Shown here one piece after another: positions 21,006 through 32,771 of a DNA stretch of 64,000 bases; within the stretch, counting starts at the first letter, position 1; each line of letters starts with the position of its first letter. A program made the position numbers and the translations under genes. Below the pieces are notes generated by a model that saw nothing but the letters and a program-made list of their open reading frames with translations, did no database searches and was not told the origin of the DNA. The stretch comes from Novakomyces olei (Eukaryota; Ascomycota; Novakomycetes; Novakomycetales; Novakomycetaceae), in contig JADEYG010000004.1 of assembly GCA_016906335.1 (NCBI GenBank), positions 285,001 to 349,000 on the forward strand, given 5' to 3'.

Positions 21006-22361
21006 TTAATAAAAGCCCCAATCACCAGTGGCATTGTACGAATGCCACGTGGGGAATGCGTATTTTGAAGATGTAGTTGTTGAAGTCGTGTAGGGAGTTG
21101 TAAGAGGAGTCGGTGAATACACCGTCGTTGCTGACCGACTTTCCGATGGCGAAGACAGTGGAGAGTTGTACAGGTCAGTGATAGCACTAGTAAAAGAGCT
21201 AGTAGTACTTGGAGTAGCAAATGTGCTAGTTGTAGTAAGAGTACTAGTCGGAATAGTAGTTCCTGTATCAATACTAGTATCCAAACTAGCAGTAGTGCTA
21301 ATACTAGCAGTAGTGCCAATACTAGCAGTAGTACTAGCAGCTGACGAGTTGAATAGACTAGGAGATGCCTCGCTCGCAGAGCTTGGTACTGCCGTTTCCG
21401 TAGTAATTGGTGTAAAAGTGGCCATGCTCAAAATTGAACTGGTTATTGAAACGTTTCCTACAGCTGGAGTTGCGGCAAGCATTGTAGGGTAAACCGTCTC
21501 TGACGGATAAGCAGTACTCGAGCCCTCGTCACTAATAGAGGTAGAGACGGCGATTCTAGCATTAGTTGCGTTTGACAAAACGCTGGTTGCAGAAGAATAG
21601 CTTGTCGAAAGGACTGGTACGAAAATGGTGGTTGTCGGAGAAGCGTCTGCTGATTGACTTGTCCATAGCTGACCAGATTCAAGAGTTGCTACTTGCTCCT
21701 GAGCAAAAGTAGAGTTAAGTGCTGTAGTAGTAGGCACCACAGGACCTTCGCTTGAAGTCTGTGGCAAATGTAAAATTAAAGTACTCGTTTGTGGATCTTG
21801 TGTGTATGTTGAAATCTCCACAATGTTTACGGTACTTGTAGTCGTTGGCTCTGTACTGGCAGAGACACTTGCTGTTGAAGGCAATGTGTTGTTTTGCCGT
21901 GTCTCGGGCAGAGCACTTGTAGTTGGCTGCAATTCGATAGACGTAGATTGCTCTGCAACAGTGCTAGAGCTGGTAGTCGAGAGTGTAGAGCCAGAGCCAG
22001 AAGACGGACTGGCAGTAGAGAAAACGCTAGTTGTAGAAATTGAACTAGAACTAGAACTAGAAATTGAACTTGAACTTGACCCTGTTAAACTGGCAGAGGC
22101 GGTGCTAGCAGTAGTGGCAGGCTCAAAAGTAGCTTGGCTGGTAAAGGTACTTGTAGCAGTAGTCCCGGTACTGGTACTGGACTGGCTCGTGCTTGTACTT
22201 GTACTTGTACTTGAAGGATCATTGTAGACAATGCCGTTATCGTTGTCGGGTTTGTCTCCGCTGACGCGCCGTACGCGGTAAGGTGGTGCGACAGGCACAG
22301 CTCGAGCGACGGGGCATATCGCGTAGAGCAGTATGGCCGCTAATAAACGATTCGCCTTCAT
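21006..22361 (-). CDS. Secreted Ser/Thr-rich mucin-like protein
   Basis: A single exon of 451 aa. It starts with a clear signal peptide (MKANRLLAAILLYAICPVARA). A short charged segment (RVRRVSGDKPDNDN) looks like a dibasic processing site. Almost all the rest is Ser, Thr and Ala with few charged residues (for example SSSSSISSSSSSSI and repeated TSTSTS), as in heavily O-glycosylated fungal wall proteins. The C-terminus is hydrophilic (WHSYNATGDWGFY), not the hydrophobic tail of a GPI anchor, so it may be released or wall-bound in another way. A TATA-like tatatata element lies about 45 bp upstream (near 22405). No family is recognisable from such composition. Confidence 0.8.
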   Translation of the reverse strand: MKANRLLAAILLYAICPVARAVPVAPPYRVRRVSGDKPDNDNGIVYNDPSSTSTSTSTSQSSTSTGTTATSTFTSQATFEPATTASTASASLTGSSSSSISSSSSSSISTTSVFSTASPSSGSGSTLSTTSSSTVAEQSTSIELQPTTSALPETRQNNTLPSTASVSASTEPTTTSTVNIVEISTYTQDPQTSTLILHLPQTSSEGPVVPTTTALNSTFAQEQVATLESGQLWTSQSADASPTTTIFVPVLSTSYSSATSVLSNATNARIAVSTSISDEGSSTAYPSETVYPTMLAATPAVGNVSITSSILSMATFTPITTETAVPSSASEASPSLFNSSAASTTASIGTTASISTTASLDTSIDTGTTIPTSTLTTTSTFATPSTTSSFTSAITDLYNSPLSSPSESRSATTVYSPTPLTTPYTTSTTTSSKYAFPTWHSYNATGDWGFY

Positions 22362-23299
22362 ATTTGAGGATTGATGAAGCAGACGGTGCAGAGAGTGGCA
22401 GTGCGTATATATACACAGACGTCATGTTTGCGTGAGGCGCAACGGTCGCACTTTTAACAGCCGTGGCTGAACAAACTCCCCACACTAAAAACCGTTGGAA
22501 CACTCTACCCCCTTTGTATTTCCCGGTGGCTGGAATAAATCAGGGTTTTCTATCTGTCAAATTAGTCTATACCCGATTGGGTATAGCGCCAGGTTTCCGG
22601 AGCGAAGGCTGTAATGCTCGGCAGCGAGAACAAGTAAGCCAGCGACAGACTGACAGTTCCGAGAACAAGTCGGAGCTCTCGTGGATTCATACAATAGGCG
22701 ATTGGTGCCATTGCCGATCAGATTGTTGTATATAAAAACGAGTCTGTGCTTGGCGCAGCGCTTATTATTCTGCTGACTGTGTTACGTACCAGCCTAAAGA
22801 AAAATGAGTGTATGTGTATATAAATAAATAAATATATATGCACGTACACACTACGCGCATGCACCATACATTGTGAGTGTTTGGGTAATTGTAGCAGTAC
22901 ATTACTTTAACATAGAGTAGAGACGCGAGTTTGTTTGGAGGCGTTTAGCCTGCAAACTCTTAATTACATTGCACAATGTATATTTTGCAATACAGTGAGT
23001 GTATCCTTCACTAAGAAAATCATAACTAAAGAGCAGCTTCACTAAAGAAGAAAAGATAAGCGACAAGAGTACTCGAACTACAAGTAATTGTTATACGCAA
23101 TCCAAAGATTGATTGTCCGATACCGAATATTATATGGGTATTCAAACATTATATCGTTTATCAAACTAATATCGTTTATAAAAATTATATCGTTTATTAT
23201 TAAACTTATCGTTTATTATCAAATTCTATCCGGTGTACCTGCCGCCGTCCTCACTTTAGCGGCTACTCGCTCTTTGGGCAGAGAGCGGATTACGATGAA
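22362..23299. promoter_or_regulatory. Divergent promoter region of the mucin-like and MFS genes
   Basis: About 940 bp. It includes TATA-like elements near 22405 (minus side) and 22730 (tatataaaaacg). An open frame of 90 codons on the plus strand at 22463-22735 has no recognisable motif. A cluster of near-repeats of atcgtttat(t/c)a lies at 23150-23222, about 80-150 bp before the MFS start. Nothing further can be assigned. Confidence 0.5.
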
Positions 23300-25327
23300 A
23301 TGCACGATCAGAATGGTGCACAAGGCAGTGCTGAAACGGATCAGCGTGATTTGACTGAACAAAGTGGCGACGATCAGAGCGCAGATCTCGCGCTGGAAAA
23401 ATCTCAAAATGCCGCCAGACCATCGCTTATAGAGCGGCACAACCGATTCGAATCGTTTACACCCTCTCAGCTTGATTTCGGTCTAGCCGACGAGGCCGAT
23501 AACGAGATTGATGAACGATCCAACTCGCGATCACTCTCACGGAGACGCAGTTTTAGTATATCAACAGCTCATGATATAGATAACGTTCCTGCACGCGACC
23601 TTGATCGCGTAGTAAGTGCTAATAAATACATTGTTTCGTTCGAAGGTCCTCAGGACAAAAACAACCCAAAGTATGCGCACATTTGTTTCAAAATCTGACT
23701 TGTAGAAACTGGAAAAAGAGCCGGAAATGGCTCGCTACTTTTATGGCAGGATCGTTCACGTTTATGACGTACGTATCGAATAAAGTGGATATTGTGCTTT
23801 TTTCCCCTCTTCATTTCCTAAGCACTTTTCTCTAATTTTTCAGTCGAGGTCTAGACAAGACTGATTGGTTTTGCTTTTTTTTCCTTTAATTTTTGATTTT
23901 TAATTTTAATTTTCAATTTTTAATTTTTATTAATTAATCTGGTCACTTTATTTCTCACATAGTAGGTCGCTTTCGTCGAGCACTATTGCCCCCGCACTTC
24001 AAGAAATCGGAGTTGAGTTTGGCGTCAATATGAGTCTCAAACTGCATCTGACCGTTTCCATTTTCCTTCTTGGATTTGCCCTAGGCCCGTTATTTTTTGC
24101 ACCAATGTCAGAAATTTTCGGTAGGCGTTGGGTTCTTTTGATATCTTATTCAGTCTTTCTTGTATGGACTTTGGCCACTTCTTTGAGCCAAACGATTGCT
24201 CAGCTCGTTGTTTTCCGGTTTTTTGGTGGAATATTCGGATCCTCTCCGATTGTTATCGGCGGCGGTGTTGTTTCTGATACTTGGGAGAGTCATGAAAGGC
24301 CGCTTGCTGTTGTTGCTTACAGTACGCCTATACTACTTGCCCCCAGTATTGGCCCTTTGTTTTCTGGCTTCGTTACCGAGTCAATTGGTTGGCGATGGAT
24401 ATTCCGTATTATTCTTATTGCCGCTGGAACAAATACTATTTTCGCTTTTGTATTTCTTCCAGAGACATTTGCCCCTGTAATTTTGCAACAAAAAGTGGCC
24501 CGACTTAATCGTGAAAATCATACAAACGAATACCGCAGTCTTTACGATGCTGGTGGTTATCGTGATCGTACCGCCATTATGAAAAGAGCAATGGTCCGCC
24601 CTTGGAAAATGCTTTTTTTTGACCCTGTTATTATAGTGAATTGCGTCTTTATTGGCCTGGCTTACGGTTACATGTACCTACTTTTCGTAGCAATGCCAGA
24701 TGCTTTTCGTGGAGTATATGGAGAGTCCACAGGTGTCTCTGGCCTCAATTACCTCGGGCCTGGTGTCGGGTTTATGACTGGACTGGCTTTTACTAGACTA
24801 GTGGGGCCTCACATCAATGATTTTGTTGCTCTTCGGCTACGGCCGGCCGAGTATGCAAAGGAGCCTGAACGGATCATGTCTACTATTGTTGTAGGCTCCT
24901 TTTTTATGCCTGTGGGGCTTTTGGTTTTTGGCTGGTCTGTAGAGCGACACGTTTTTTGGTTTGTTCCTGTGCTTGGTGCAACTCTAGTGTGTTTTGGCAT
25001 GGTCGTTATCTACGTAAGTATCCAATTTATTTATTTATTTTTCTTCTCAACATTTTCCGATTCTAATCGTAGGTACTTGTGCAAACTTACATTATTGATT
25101 CTTACAATTTATACGCTGCGTCTGCCACGGGTGCATTATCTCTTTTTCGTGCATTATTGGCGTTCGCGTGCCCATTGTTTGGCGGCCCATTGTACGAGAA
25201 TTTGGGGTATGGATGGGGCTCGACGGTTATTGCTTTGATTGCGTTTTGTATTGGTTTACCAGGGTCTTTTCTCTTGTTGTTATACGGTCCGCTTATACGC
25301 AAGAAATTTTCCCGAAATTATGACTAG
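23300..25327 (+). CDS. MFS drug:H+ antiporter (DHA1 family, Tpo1-like)
   Basis: Four exons, 23300-23670, 23706-23768, 23966-25013 and 25073-25327, give about 578 aa. Intron 1 is only 35 nt (branch CTGAC, acceptor TTGTAG). The N-terminal 115 residues are hydrophilic and Ser/Arg-rich. They end FEGPQDKNNPK|NWKKSRKW, the standard entry to DHA1 transporters. About twelve membrane segments follow, with GPLFFAPMSEIFGRRWV (motif A region) and a GSSPIVIGGGVVSDTWESHER loop typical of the polyamine and multidrug exporter branch. It ends with a short basic tail (RKKFSRNYD). Substrate range cannot be told from sequence: polyamines, drugs or organic acids are all possible. The acceptor of intron 2 was chosen by phase (AC|G) and conservation. 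Confidence 0.92.
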
Positions 25328-25534
25328 AGTTGTTTATAAGAATAATATGCCTGTTTGATATTGGCCCTTATTTATGCTACTGATGCATTCATTATAGGGA
25401 TTCATTTTATTGCTTTTGCATGCCATATAGTATACAAAGCCGGCTTCATCTAAATAGAAATCCTCTAAAAGCTCAATAGGCATAAAAAAAAAATTTGTAA
25501 TTTTATATATTCAATCACAACCCGCATACTAAAC

Positions 25535-26715
25535 CTATTTATGTTCCAACCCTTGGACAAGCTCCTGTTGAAGCTCCTTGTCCTTGTCCGCGTCTGAAAG
25601 CTTTTGAACGCTCCTCACATCGTTGACGATATCGCGAGTTTTCCCAAAATAAACTTCCTGCAATTGATTGCGCATACGGATCTCTGTATCTTCTACCATC
25701 CGGCCGATATTGGCAATATGAGAAGAAGAAGACTCTACGGGAGCATCTTGTTCCGCCTGTTTATTAGAAGACTGTAAAAGATGAAAAGGTAATCAAGTTG
25801 GAATAAAAATAAAAATAAGCAATTAAGGAAATAACAATCTAGATGATTATGTATTTTATTATTTTGAAGACAGAAATTGATCCTCTTTAAAGAAAAATAT
25901 CCCAAAAACCAGGCCCCAAATCCGGTACAGATGCACAAGCGAATTGAGTATAAAAACGAACCTGACGGGTCAGACTGCCACTGAGATTTAGACCATCGAT
26001 CTTTGCGCTCTTGGTCTTGAGGTTAAGCATAACCGTACTCGTTAGACGGTAATGGGCGGATCGCAATTTGTTGTGGACTTCGAACACGTGGATACTGTCC
26101 CAAGAATTTGCTTGATCATCAGGCAGAACTGAGATGGTTAACACAAAACACAAGAGATCTGATTCGTATTACCCTTTTTGAAGAGAACGACTCCGGCCCA
26201 CCAGTCATCTTCCAAATCCCAAAGATAGACAGAGGAAACACCACCTTCGTAATACCTTGTCATTAGAATTAAATCGACAAAATTAATTGAATTTAACATT
26301 GATGAAAACTCAAATAATTAAATAAATAAATGACGATACATTTCTCGATATATATCAAACGCGTTGTTGGCAGCAACTTCGATCTTTCTCAAGTCACTGC
26401 TCGGCAACGGACCATCTTCTGACGGAGGATCGAACTCGTTTGACCACGGAGAGCGGTAAGAGTCCTCATCACGATTGTAGTCACATGTCAAATACTGCTT
26501 TCCTGTCTTCTTGCACACTTTTACTCCCAAAGGCTGATCGACGGAGCTCAACAAGTCTTCGCCGATATCATCGTTGGATGCCAGAATTAGCGATAAATTC
26601 TTAGCAATGTTTTGCGGGGGGAGCCTCCGAAGTAAGTCGAGTGCCGCATCTATTTTAGCCTCCTTTTAAAGTCGAGTTAGCATCAATTATGATCCAATTC
26701 ATTGCCGCCTACCAT
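25535..26715 (-). CDS. cap2: F-actin capping protein beta subunit
   Basis: Five exons on the minus strand: a bare ATG at 26715-26713, then 26662-26340, 26255-26173, 26128-25962 and 25756-25535, giving about 265 aa. Family blocks appear in order: [43 protein letters not shown], then [50 protein letters not shown], and the C-terminal tentacle region [18 protein letters not shown]. With the alpha subunit it caps barbed ends of actin filaments, in cortical patches. The exon 2 donor is read as GTATCG at 26339, the only choice that restores REMYYEGG. Confidence 0.95.
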
Positions 26716-26737
26716 TGCAGCCGGGGTTAGATATCAT

Positions 26738-26932
26738 CAAATATAAATATAAATATAAATATAAATATAAATATAAATATAAATATAAATATAAATATAA
26801 ATATAAATATAAATATAAATATAAATATAAATATAAATATAAATATAAATATAAATATAAATATAAATATAAATATAAATATAAATATAAATATAAATAT
26901 AAATATAAATATAAATATAAATATAAATATAA
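26738..26932. repeat. (TATAAA)n hexanucleotide satellite, locus 2
   Basis: About 32 near-perfect copies of TATAAA/ATAAAT over about 195 bp, followed by a few AAT units. It starts only about 22 bp upstream of the cap2 start codon, so it lies in or beside its 5' UTR or promoter. Confidence 0.98.
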
Positions 26933-27015
26933 TAATAATAATAGTTTCATTGCTACTGTTTCTGCTACACTTATTCTAAAATACAATCCATTTTGAAAGC
27001 TATTTGGAGCTTAGT

Positions 27016-30000
27016 CTAAAGATAGTCCAGACAGGAATCTATATAAATCATGTCTCGCGACACGACATCAGTGGTGGTGTTTGCCTTTTTGGTCAGATCG
27101 CGCTTAACTGAGAGAGGCGCGCTATAAAACTCGCGTACAATATTTCCGTCAATGAAAACACGAATCGGCCGGGGCGAAATACTCTCGTACGAGGCAATTC
27201 GGTACGATTTAGAGTTTAAATTTGCAAAAGGCACTCGACGATTATGGAACTGGCCTTGTATGGTATTAAGGCGACGATAAGCACCCTCTCTGATTGGAAT
27301 AATTGCCGTCAGACAACCATCGGTGTCTGACATTAGACAAATAGATTCCTCCTCGCCTTCTTCTAGTGCTGTACGAGAGCTAGCGTGAGCCGGGACCATT
27401 TCCATATGGGAAACAGTGTGGCCGAAATGGAACTCTGCCCTTTTCACCAGCTTCTGGCCAGCATTGCTCAGTGGGCCTGTCGGGTTAGTAGGGACCGGTA
27501 AACGAATAGTATTAGATAATAAAAGGAATATCAACATTTATCCCCTTTAAGCAGTACAAGTCAAGAAAAATAAAAATAAAACATACTATCAGGGTCGTAT
27601 TTCAGCAAGTGCAGATCGTTTGAAGCGTCGGCTACGGCAATATACAAGTCCTGTTGATCTACAATAAACTCGGCGTGCCGGGCGGCCAGTGGATGCGGAT
27701 CCCATGAGAATCGCGTGACGCGGTACGGTTCTTCAGCGAATCCACACAGCTGCACGCTATTCTGAGCATCGGCAAACAGCAGCAAGTCTCTCAAACTTTT
27801 TGTTTCGGTCGTGTAAACGCCGAGATCGTAGAAGGCGACAGGAACGAGATGGTCCTCGTCCTCAATGCCCCGAATCAGAGCCTAGAATAAGCAAATGGAG
27901 GCAAAATCAGACTATAATACTATTACCTTTAGTCCCTGGGTATTTAGGAGATAGCCCTTGACGTCACAAGCACAATTAACTGCGCCACGGATATCCTCGC
28001 GTGTAATAAGTCGCAATTTATGACGCGTTTCCGGTCTGTTCTTTTCCGGATTTACTTCGATCGTTTCTAAAACGTAAATCATACCCCGAACAGCCAAATC
28101 TTCGCCCTTTAAAGTCCCTGTGCCGGCCACAATATAGGGCTTTCTGACACGAGTTTCGTCGTTGATTTCGAGGCTTGCATCGAGCAAGCACAGCGGTACC
28201 TCGTCCGTTTCGAAATGAAAGCTAAAAAAAAAAAAAAAAAAAAAGTCAGCAAAACTATGCATCTCAGAGTAACCCACGTGTCAATAATTGTCCATGTCTC
28301 TGGGGACACCAGTTTAATACTGCCACGGCCCAATTCAGGCGGCTTGTCTCGGGAATAATTCCACTCCACCACGCTATTGCCCTCGTCGTCAGTGAGGGTA
28401 AACGGCTGCCCCTTCACTGTGCCCACGACGTAAAGGCCATGTTTGCGATCAAAGGCGATACTGCTTGGCTGTTCTCCGAGAGCAATGTACCGTGTAGCCA
28501 GTCGATTGTCGTAATTGTACTCGGTGCTCGTCCGGCAGATACTGACTCTGTCGCTCGCAGAGATAGTAACAATCCCGTTGGGACAGGCTCGTGAATGGAA
28601 CTGGCTTGAATGCAGAATACTGTCCCGGCCCATAGTCAGGATATGAGGCATTGATTTCCTCGTTTTAACAATCCACGCTGGTTTAATTCCAGCAATAAAG
28701 ACCCCCAATTGCCCAGCTCCAAACTCTAATAGCTTCAACTTTCTCCCTGGTGTCAGTTCTGAGGCAATCGCTCCTTCCTCCCCATTCAAGTCGTCCTCGC
28801 TGGCTTCCCTTGGCGACCCCTTTTCCTCAACTGCCTCCTCCTCACCCTCATTACGGAGCACACAGGGCATCGGAACACGGGCAAATCCGGGCTGCAAACT
28901 GCTCTGCTGGTCCTGTACAATCTTGTACACGACTACATCGTTGCCCAGTGTTCGGAAGACTGCAAAAGCGCCACCATAGCTGTCTCCAAAATCTGTAATT
29001 GCCATCTCGCTGTACTGTGCACTCTTTTTTATAGAGGCAATTGGCTGACTGGCACTTGCCTCCTTCGCCCCAGGCACGAGCCGGCTCGGCATCTCGACAA
29101 GACCAAACGTGGACACCAGTTCCTGACCAGAGTCCACGTGGATACACTTTAAGGATCCATCCGGAGACATGAAATAAAGGTACATTGTCTCCTTCAGCTC
29201 TGCGACACTGGATACATTGCTCTCTGTGATTGCCTGCTGAGCTCTATGGGATTTCATGTTTTTTTCCCCACTCGCATTAGCCGTGCCTTTAGCAGTACTC
29301 CGTTTCCTCTTGCCTCTTTGCCCACTGCCCTCAGGCTCAGATCGTTGCTTTACATTGGAAAAAAGCACAACAGCTATCGTGGACAGGAAAGCGCAGTTGT
29401 GAGCAAGTCGGGCTTCGCTTGAAACATAAACAGTATAAAGCGTAAAATTGTCGTCGAGGCAGTGAACGGAAAACATGGAATTGTCGAAAATTAATAGACA
29501 GTAATCCCGAGTTATTTGGGCGTCAATTATACAAGTTGCGCCTGCCGGCAGTTTGTCCATCTGCTGGACAATAACCAAATCTGCATCGTACAGTACGACA
29601 TCGCCACGTCTGACGTGAACAATCCTCGTGCTTTGGGCCATTGTGCCCGCCTGCACAGTACGGCCAGCTGATTTAAAGCTCGAGTGCATTATTTGATCAA
29701 ACACGGCGCCCAAGGCAAAGATCATGCTCTCGTTCTCTCTGGAGATTAGCAGATAATTATCATAATCGTCGTCCGCCTGGAAACGTGGCCTTCGTGTTAG
29801 CGGATCCAAGCGCTGGCCACGTGTACGCAGAGACCAGATAGCCCTGCAGCCTTGAAAATCAAAGGAGGCTACTATTTCATGAGGCATAGAGGGCCTTTGT
29901 AAAGTGAGGCCTCCCAGGGGACCGACACCAGTGGCAGACACGAGTTCGAGCTCAGTCGGCATACGAATATTGACCTGGGACATATCGTCAGCAGCACGAA

Positions 30001-31801
30001 GAGGACTCGCTGATTTGCCCATGCAGAATGTATGAATAGGGCCATTGAAGACAATCGTGTCCGTAGCACGGAATTTTAAAATTGAATTTGCATAATCTTG
30101 GCGTCGTGCAGGCTTTCCATTGCTGCCTTGCTGTCCAGCATCTAACGATCCTGTGTATAGCTCATCCAAATCATCTTGCTCTTCTTTTTCTCCCTCATTT
30201 TGCTCTTGGAACTGGTGATTTCTCTCTTGATTACTGGTATTGTCAAAGTCTTCTGTCCATTGCAAAAGGGCACTACTACAAGTCCTACTTCCAGCAAACA
30301 CGTAATGCTCAGAGTGAGGAGATGCGCAGGAAGCACCTGCACGAAGAGTCGTTTGAGGCTCTATTCTATCGAGCACAGTAACGCGAAGAGCACGCACGGA
30401 TTTCCCGTCAATTTCTCCATAAACCCGTACAAATTCACCGTCTTTTGTTATGGTTAAGACATCTACGCAAGCGCTATTCTGCCGTAGTACTGTACTCGTA
30501 CAGCCTTCCAACTGCAATTTTAATGCACTTTTATCGGCCAGTGGGAGCGTCTGTTTATCCATACCGAATCCGTTCACTGCCACCCCCACCGTTTGATCGC
30601 GTGAATTAGAATAAATAATTTCGTCATCGCCAAAGGCAATAAATCCGCCAATTGGCCCGGGCAGTGGAAGTAATGAGTTTATCGTAAAAGGCAGGCAGTC
30701 GAGTTGGGAAATGACGGTGGAAGCACGTTCCTGCAAGTCCAGGTTTACTACTTTTATCATTGCGCAAACGCCCTGGTCCTTGTGGACGGGCAGTAGCGAC
30801 GCGTTAGTGTGGATAGGCTCATACAATATGGCCAGAGTAGGCTCACGGTACCCGTGAAGGTATACCATGTCGCGCACGTTAGCAATATCGTCATCCAATT
30901 GGGATAATTGCAGCAAGAAAGAGGGCGATGACGCATTTTCGTCTGTGTGCACGGTATCATCCGCTGCACCCAGTACATCGGCGCTAGCAGAAAAGGGGAG
31001 AAAAGCCAGCATATCGTTGTAGAATCGCAGAGTAGCGCACTGGCCAGAGGGCTCTACTAGTAATTGTGGGCATTTGTCGCTGTCTACTTCACGCAGGCCA
31101 TGATCCTGCGCCAAAAGTTCGTAGAAATGGATACTAAGCGTGCGAAACTCGTGGGCAGGTGCGTCCCATTCCACGATTGATACCTTGGTCGTGAGCAAAC
31201 TGGCAAAGGGGGCATAAAACAATATACAGGCATCAAAGGTAGCAAATCAGAAATGTCAACGCACACGCATATGTAGAAAGACGGCAGGCATAAAGACTAG
31301 ACGTAAACAAAATCAAACACTGACTAAATCAAATTCAGAAACGGATTCACCCACTTTAGCGTGCCGAGTCGCGATTAATAAACAGTCGCGCACTGCTCCC
31401 TGCTTTCTCATTTTGAGCAGCGCTGTAATTTTTCCAAACACGTTCGTCTCGTACAAAAGAACAAGTGCTTTTCCCTCTTTACGGACGGCCCTTTCAAACT
31501 GCACGTCCTGCCCAAGGAACATCTATTCTTTAGTACTAACGAAGAGCAATACTATTCATCATCCAATGGCAATGGCACTTACCTGTTCCTGGTCCGTGCT
31601 CAGGCCAATACTGCTCACACCACCATCTTCCAATGGCCCATCCTGCACATCATCCGCCAGCGTTCGAACAACACGAAAAAGCCGAATGAAATCGTTGCTG
31701 ACTGTAACTATATCAGGCTCTCCATCATCACTGCTCAATTGTGCACAAACAGCAAAATCGACAGACAAAGGATCATTCAATGGCTGAACTACTGCCGACA
31801 T
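27016..31801 (-). CDS. cft1: Cft1, CPSF160 homologue of the mRNA cleavage and polyadenylation factor
   Basis: Six exons on the minus strand (31801-31583, 31522-31355, 31183-28278, 28221-27927, 27881-27587 and 27476-27016) give about 1447 aa, near the family length. It belongs to the DDB1/Rse1/CPSF160 triple beta-propeller group. Diagnostic joins and blocks are ATRHAK|VSIVEWD, FMSPDGSLKCIHVD, IDT|FHFETDEVPLCLLDASLE, GTGTLKGEDLAVRGMIYVLE, then the C-terminal CPSF_A domain with LYIAVADASNDLHLLKYDPDS, AEFHFGHTVSHMEMVP and YRRLNTIQGQFHN. Cft1 scaffolds recognition of pre-mRNA 3' ends in the nucleus. The exon 3/4 intron is only 56 nt and contains about 20 T next to its acceptor. An acidic insert rich in Glu and Asp lies near residues 450-490. 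Confidence 0.95.
28224..28243. repeat. Poly(A) run next to the acceptor of a cft1 intron
   Basis: About 20 A on the plus strand, read as a poly(T) tract directly before TAG in the short cft1 intron. It replaces the more usual CTAAY branch motif. Confidence 0.85.
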
Positions 31802-32771
31802 AGCGCTCAGTCACCGAACAGCGCCGGTTTCCCGCGTCGTTTGCGCTCGTCAGACGATGGTTTTCGTGATTTCGCTGATCATGAACAGTGATTTCGTGGC
31901 CTTTTTCGATTTATGTCTACTAATACAGTATTATTCTGGAGAATATTTCACACAAATAATGATAAATGTCGTAAATTACAATAATTACAATAATTACAAT
32001 AATTCCAATAATTCCAATAATTCCAATAATTCCAATAATTCCAATAATTCCAATAATTCCAATAATTCCAATAATTCCAATAATTCCAATAATTCCAATA
32101 ATTCCAATAATTCCAATAATTCCAATAAGTACAATAATTCCAACAAGTACAATAAGTACAATAAGTACAATCGGCAGACTACGCGTTTACGTGTTATCGC
32201 GAGAGTAATAATAGAATGCGCGAATATACACTATGAAAATAATACCACACTCAATAATAATCATAAAAAAATGCGTTAAATAAATCTCTAAAACAAACCT
32301 GAGGGTTTACCGCTGAGGTACTTTTAGGACAGGACGCGTGGCAGATATAGGCGCGTGATCTCGTTCAGGTCTTTAATGAGGACAAGAGTCCGGGAAATTT
32401 GAGACTCTTTCCCTCTACGCTTACCGGCCGGCGGTCTTTGCTTACGAGGTACCTTGGCTTTTGTCTGTTCTTGCCCCGTCTGCCGCAACTGTGCCTTTAT
32501 TCATTTAAATACATTGTCTGCCCTGGTCGTGCCTCCTTTTTGCCAGGTCGACAAGAAAGAGCAGGAAAGAAAGAGCAGGAAGTAAAGAAAAAAGAACAAA
32601 CAAAGAGCAGGAAATAAGAAAAATAAAAAATAAAAAAACAAAACAAATAAAAAAAACTCGGGTTAGCAACCTGTTGCACCAAATCCCTAAAACTGACATT
32701 GAGGCAAAAGTGACGAGACTGCCGAGACAGAGCCGACAAAAATCTGACTAAACTGAAGCATCGGCGCTGTA
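31802..32771. other. Divergent spacer between cft1 and the Fun30 gene
   Basis: About 970 bp. It holds the 9-bp satellite listed separately and an A-rich stretch with aagaaagagcagg repeats near 32545-32660. It should include promoters for both flanking genes, which diverge. No coding sequence is supported. Confidence 0.5.
31977..32130. repeat. 9-bp minisatellite, unit aataattcc
   Basis: About 14 copies of aataattcc flanked by variant units (aataattac on the left, aataagtac on the right). It lies about 180 bp upstream of the cft1 start. Confidence 0.95.

Noticed and set aside
22463-22735. 90-codon plus-strand open frame in the mucin/MFS promoter
   Set aside because: It has no motif, its composition is not coding-like, and it overlaps the expected promoter of the minus-strand gene.
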